This document shows positions 63,269 through 64,000 of a DNA stretch of 64,000 nucleotides, one piece after another (within the stretch, counting starts at the first letter, position 1; each line of letters begins with the position of its first letter). The position numbers and the translations under genes were made by a program. Origin of the DNA: Ovis canadensis (taxonomy: Eukaryota > Chordata > Mammalia > Artiodactyla > Bovidae); contig NC_091260.1 of NCBI RefSeq assembly GCF_042477335.2, positions 54,145,001-54,209,000 of the forward strand. The letters are read 5' to 3'. The notes beneath the pieces were generated by a model. It ran no database searches. It was not told the origin of the DNA and was given only the letters and a program-made list of their open reading frames with translations.

Positions 63269-63703
63269 GGAAATGTACAGAAAAAATTCAGAAGTAATCA
63301 AGAGAGTCCACCAGAGTTGCTGGGTTTGAGATCAATAGCCAGGACTGCAAAACTCATGACGAATGTCATGAACAGAAGTTCCAAGTAAGCAGATGAGACA
63401 ACCCATTAATACAAACAAGAGAAACAGACCCAGGAAAGAGCTGAGCCTTAAGATGAAGACCACCATGTCTTGCTAGTCTGCTCCAGCATCTCCCGCTGCA
63501 GGAGATCAAGCTCTAACCAATGTCAGGTGCCATAGCTCCCTCCTTCACAGTACCCACTGCAACCACCTATCTAAACTAACTCGACAAACATCTGCAATGA
63601 TACTCAAGAGAGCACAGCTAAAACACACACAACTAGAAAGACAAAGTCATTAGGGGGAGCTCCGATTTCTACTTTATATGATCATTTTTATCTATTTATA
63701 AGA

Positions 63704-63822
63704 TCCAGGGTGGTCCAGTGGTTAAGACTTAGAGCTTCCAATGCATCAGTCACAGGTTCGATCCCTGGTCAGGGAACTAGGATCCCAGATGTTGCATGGT
63801 GTGGCAAAAATAAATAAACACC
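63704..63822 (+). mobile_element. CHR-type tRNA-derived SINE, short
   Basis: GTGGTCCAGTGGTTAAGACT (A-box region) and GGTTCGATCCCTGGTCAGGG (B-box), then an AATAAATAAAC tail. Internally deleted compared with the copy at 60450. Confidence 0.8.
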
Positions 63823-64000
63823 AATGCTAAGTATCAAAAAAATAAAATAACATAAAATCTGTTTTAATGATCCTGCCATCAAAGAAAAGCAGTATTATAA
63901 TCTACAACTACAAATAATCTCTAATGCAGCAGTCTTTGATTGGAATGTATTCTGGATCTCTGTAGTAGGTACACCTTTCAGGAAGATCTTGCCCAGACTA

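Overview
The window is nuclear DNA from a ruminant, most likely cattle or a close bovid. The evidence is dense Bov-tA and Bov-A2 SINEs, BovB (RTE-type) LINE fragments, artiodactyl L1 3' ends and two CHR-type tRNA-derived SINEs, together with ancient mammalian MIR, L2, MER5 and MaLR repeats. There are no bacterial genes, CRISPR arrays or operons, and almost every open frame over 60 codons is chance or lies inside a retroelement.

One protein-coding gene is clearly present, on the minus strand: the 3' half of NPR3, which encodes natriuretic peptide receptor C (the clearance receptor). Five coding exons with consensus splice sites and consistent phases are readable at 32682-32547, 25127-25033, 23267-23132, 18566-18482 and 17478-17367 (stop codon included). 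They encode the last 187 residues: the end of the ligand-binding ectodomain, the juxtamembrane cysteine segment, the transmembrane helix and the short cytoplasmic tail. By the known eight-exon structure of the gene these are exons 4-8. I did not find exons 1-3, which should lie beyond the right edge.

Layout from left to right: 1-11.5 kb is flanking DNA 3' of the gene, with SINEs, BovB, MIR and a MaLR LTR. 11.5-17.4 kb is AT-rich, has no ruminant SINE or BovB, and abuts the stop codon, so it probably holds a long NPR3 3'UTR. 17.4-32.7 kb holds exons 8 to 4 and their introns; intron 6 contains a 2.86-kb GGT-rich modular minisatellite ending about 180 bp from the transmembrane exon. 32.7-64 kb is intron 3, crowded with BovB, L1 and SINE copies.

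The observations most worth following are: (1) a NAGNAG tandem acceptor at the transmembrane exon that switches a juxtamembrane cysteine on or off; (2) the intron 6 minisatellite, built from about 22 modules and carrying a perfect 380-bp tandem duplication; (3) a Bov-tA SINE whose 5' end is replaced by 24 nt of U2 snRNA, an apparent template-switch chimera; (4) the retroelement-free block behind the stop codon; and (5) inverted BovB and Bov-tA pairs within NPR3 introns. I found no evidence of a wholly new gene system.
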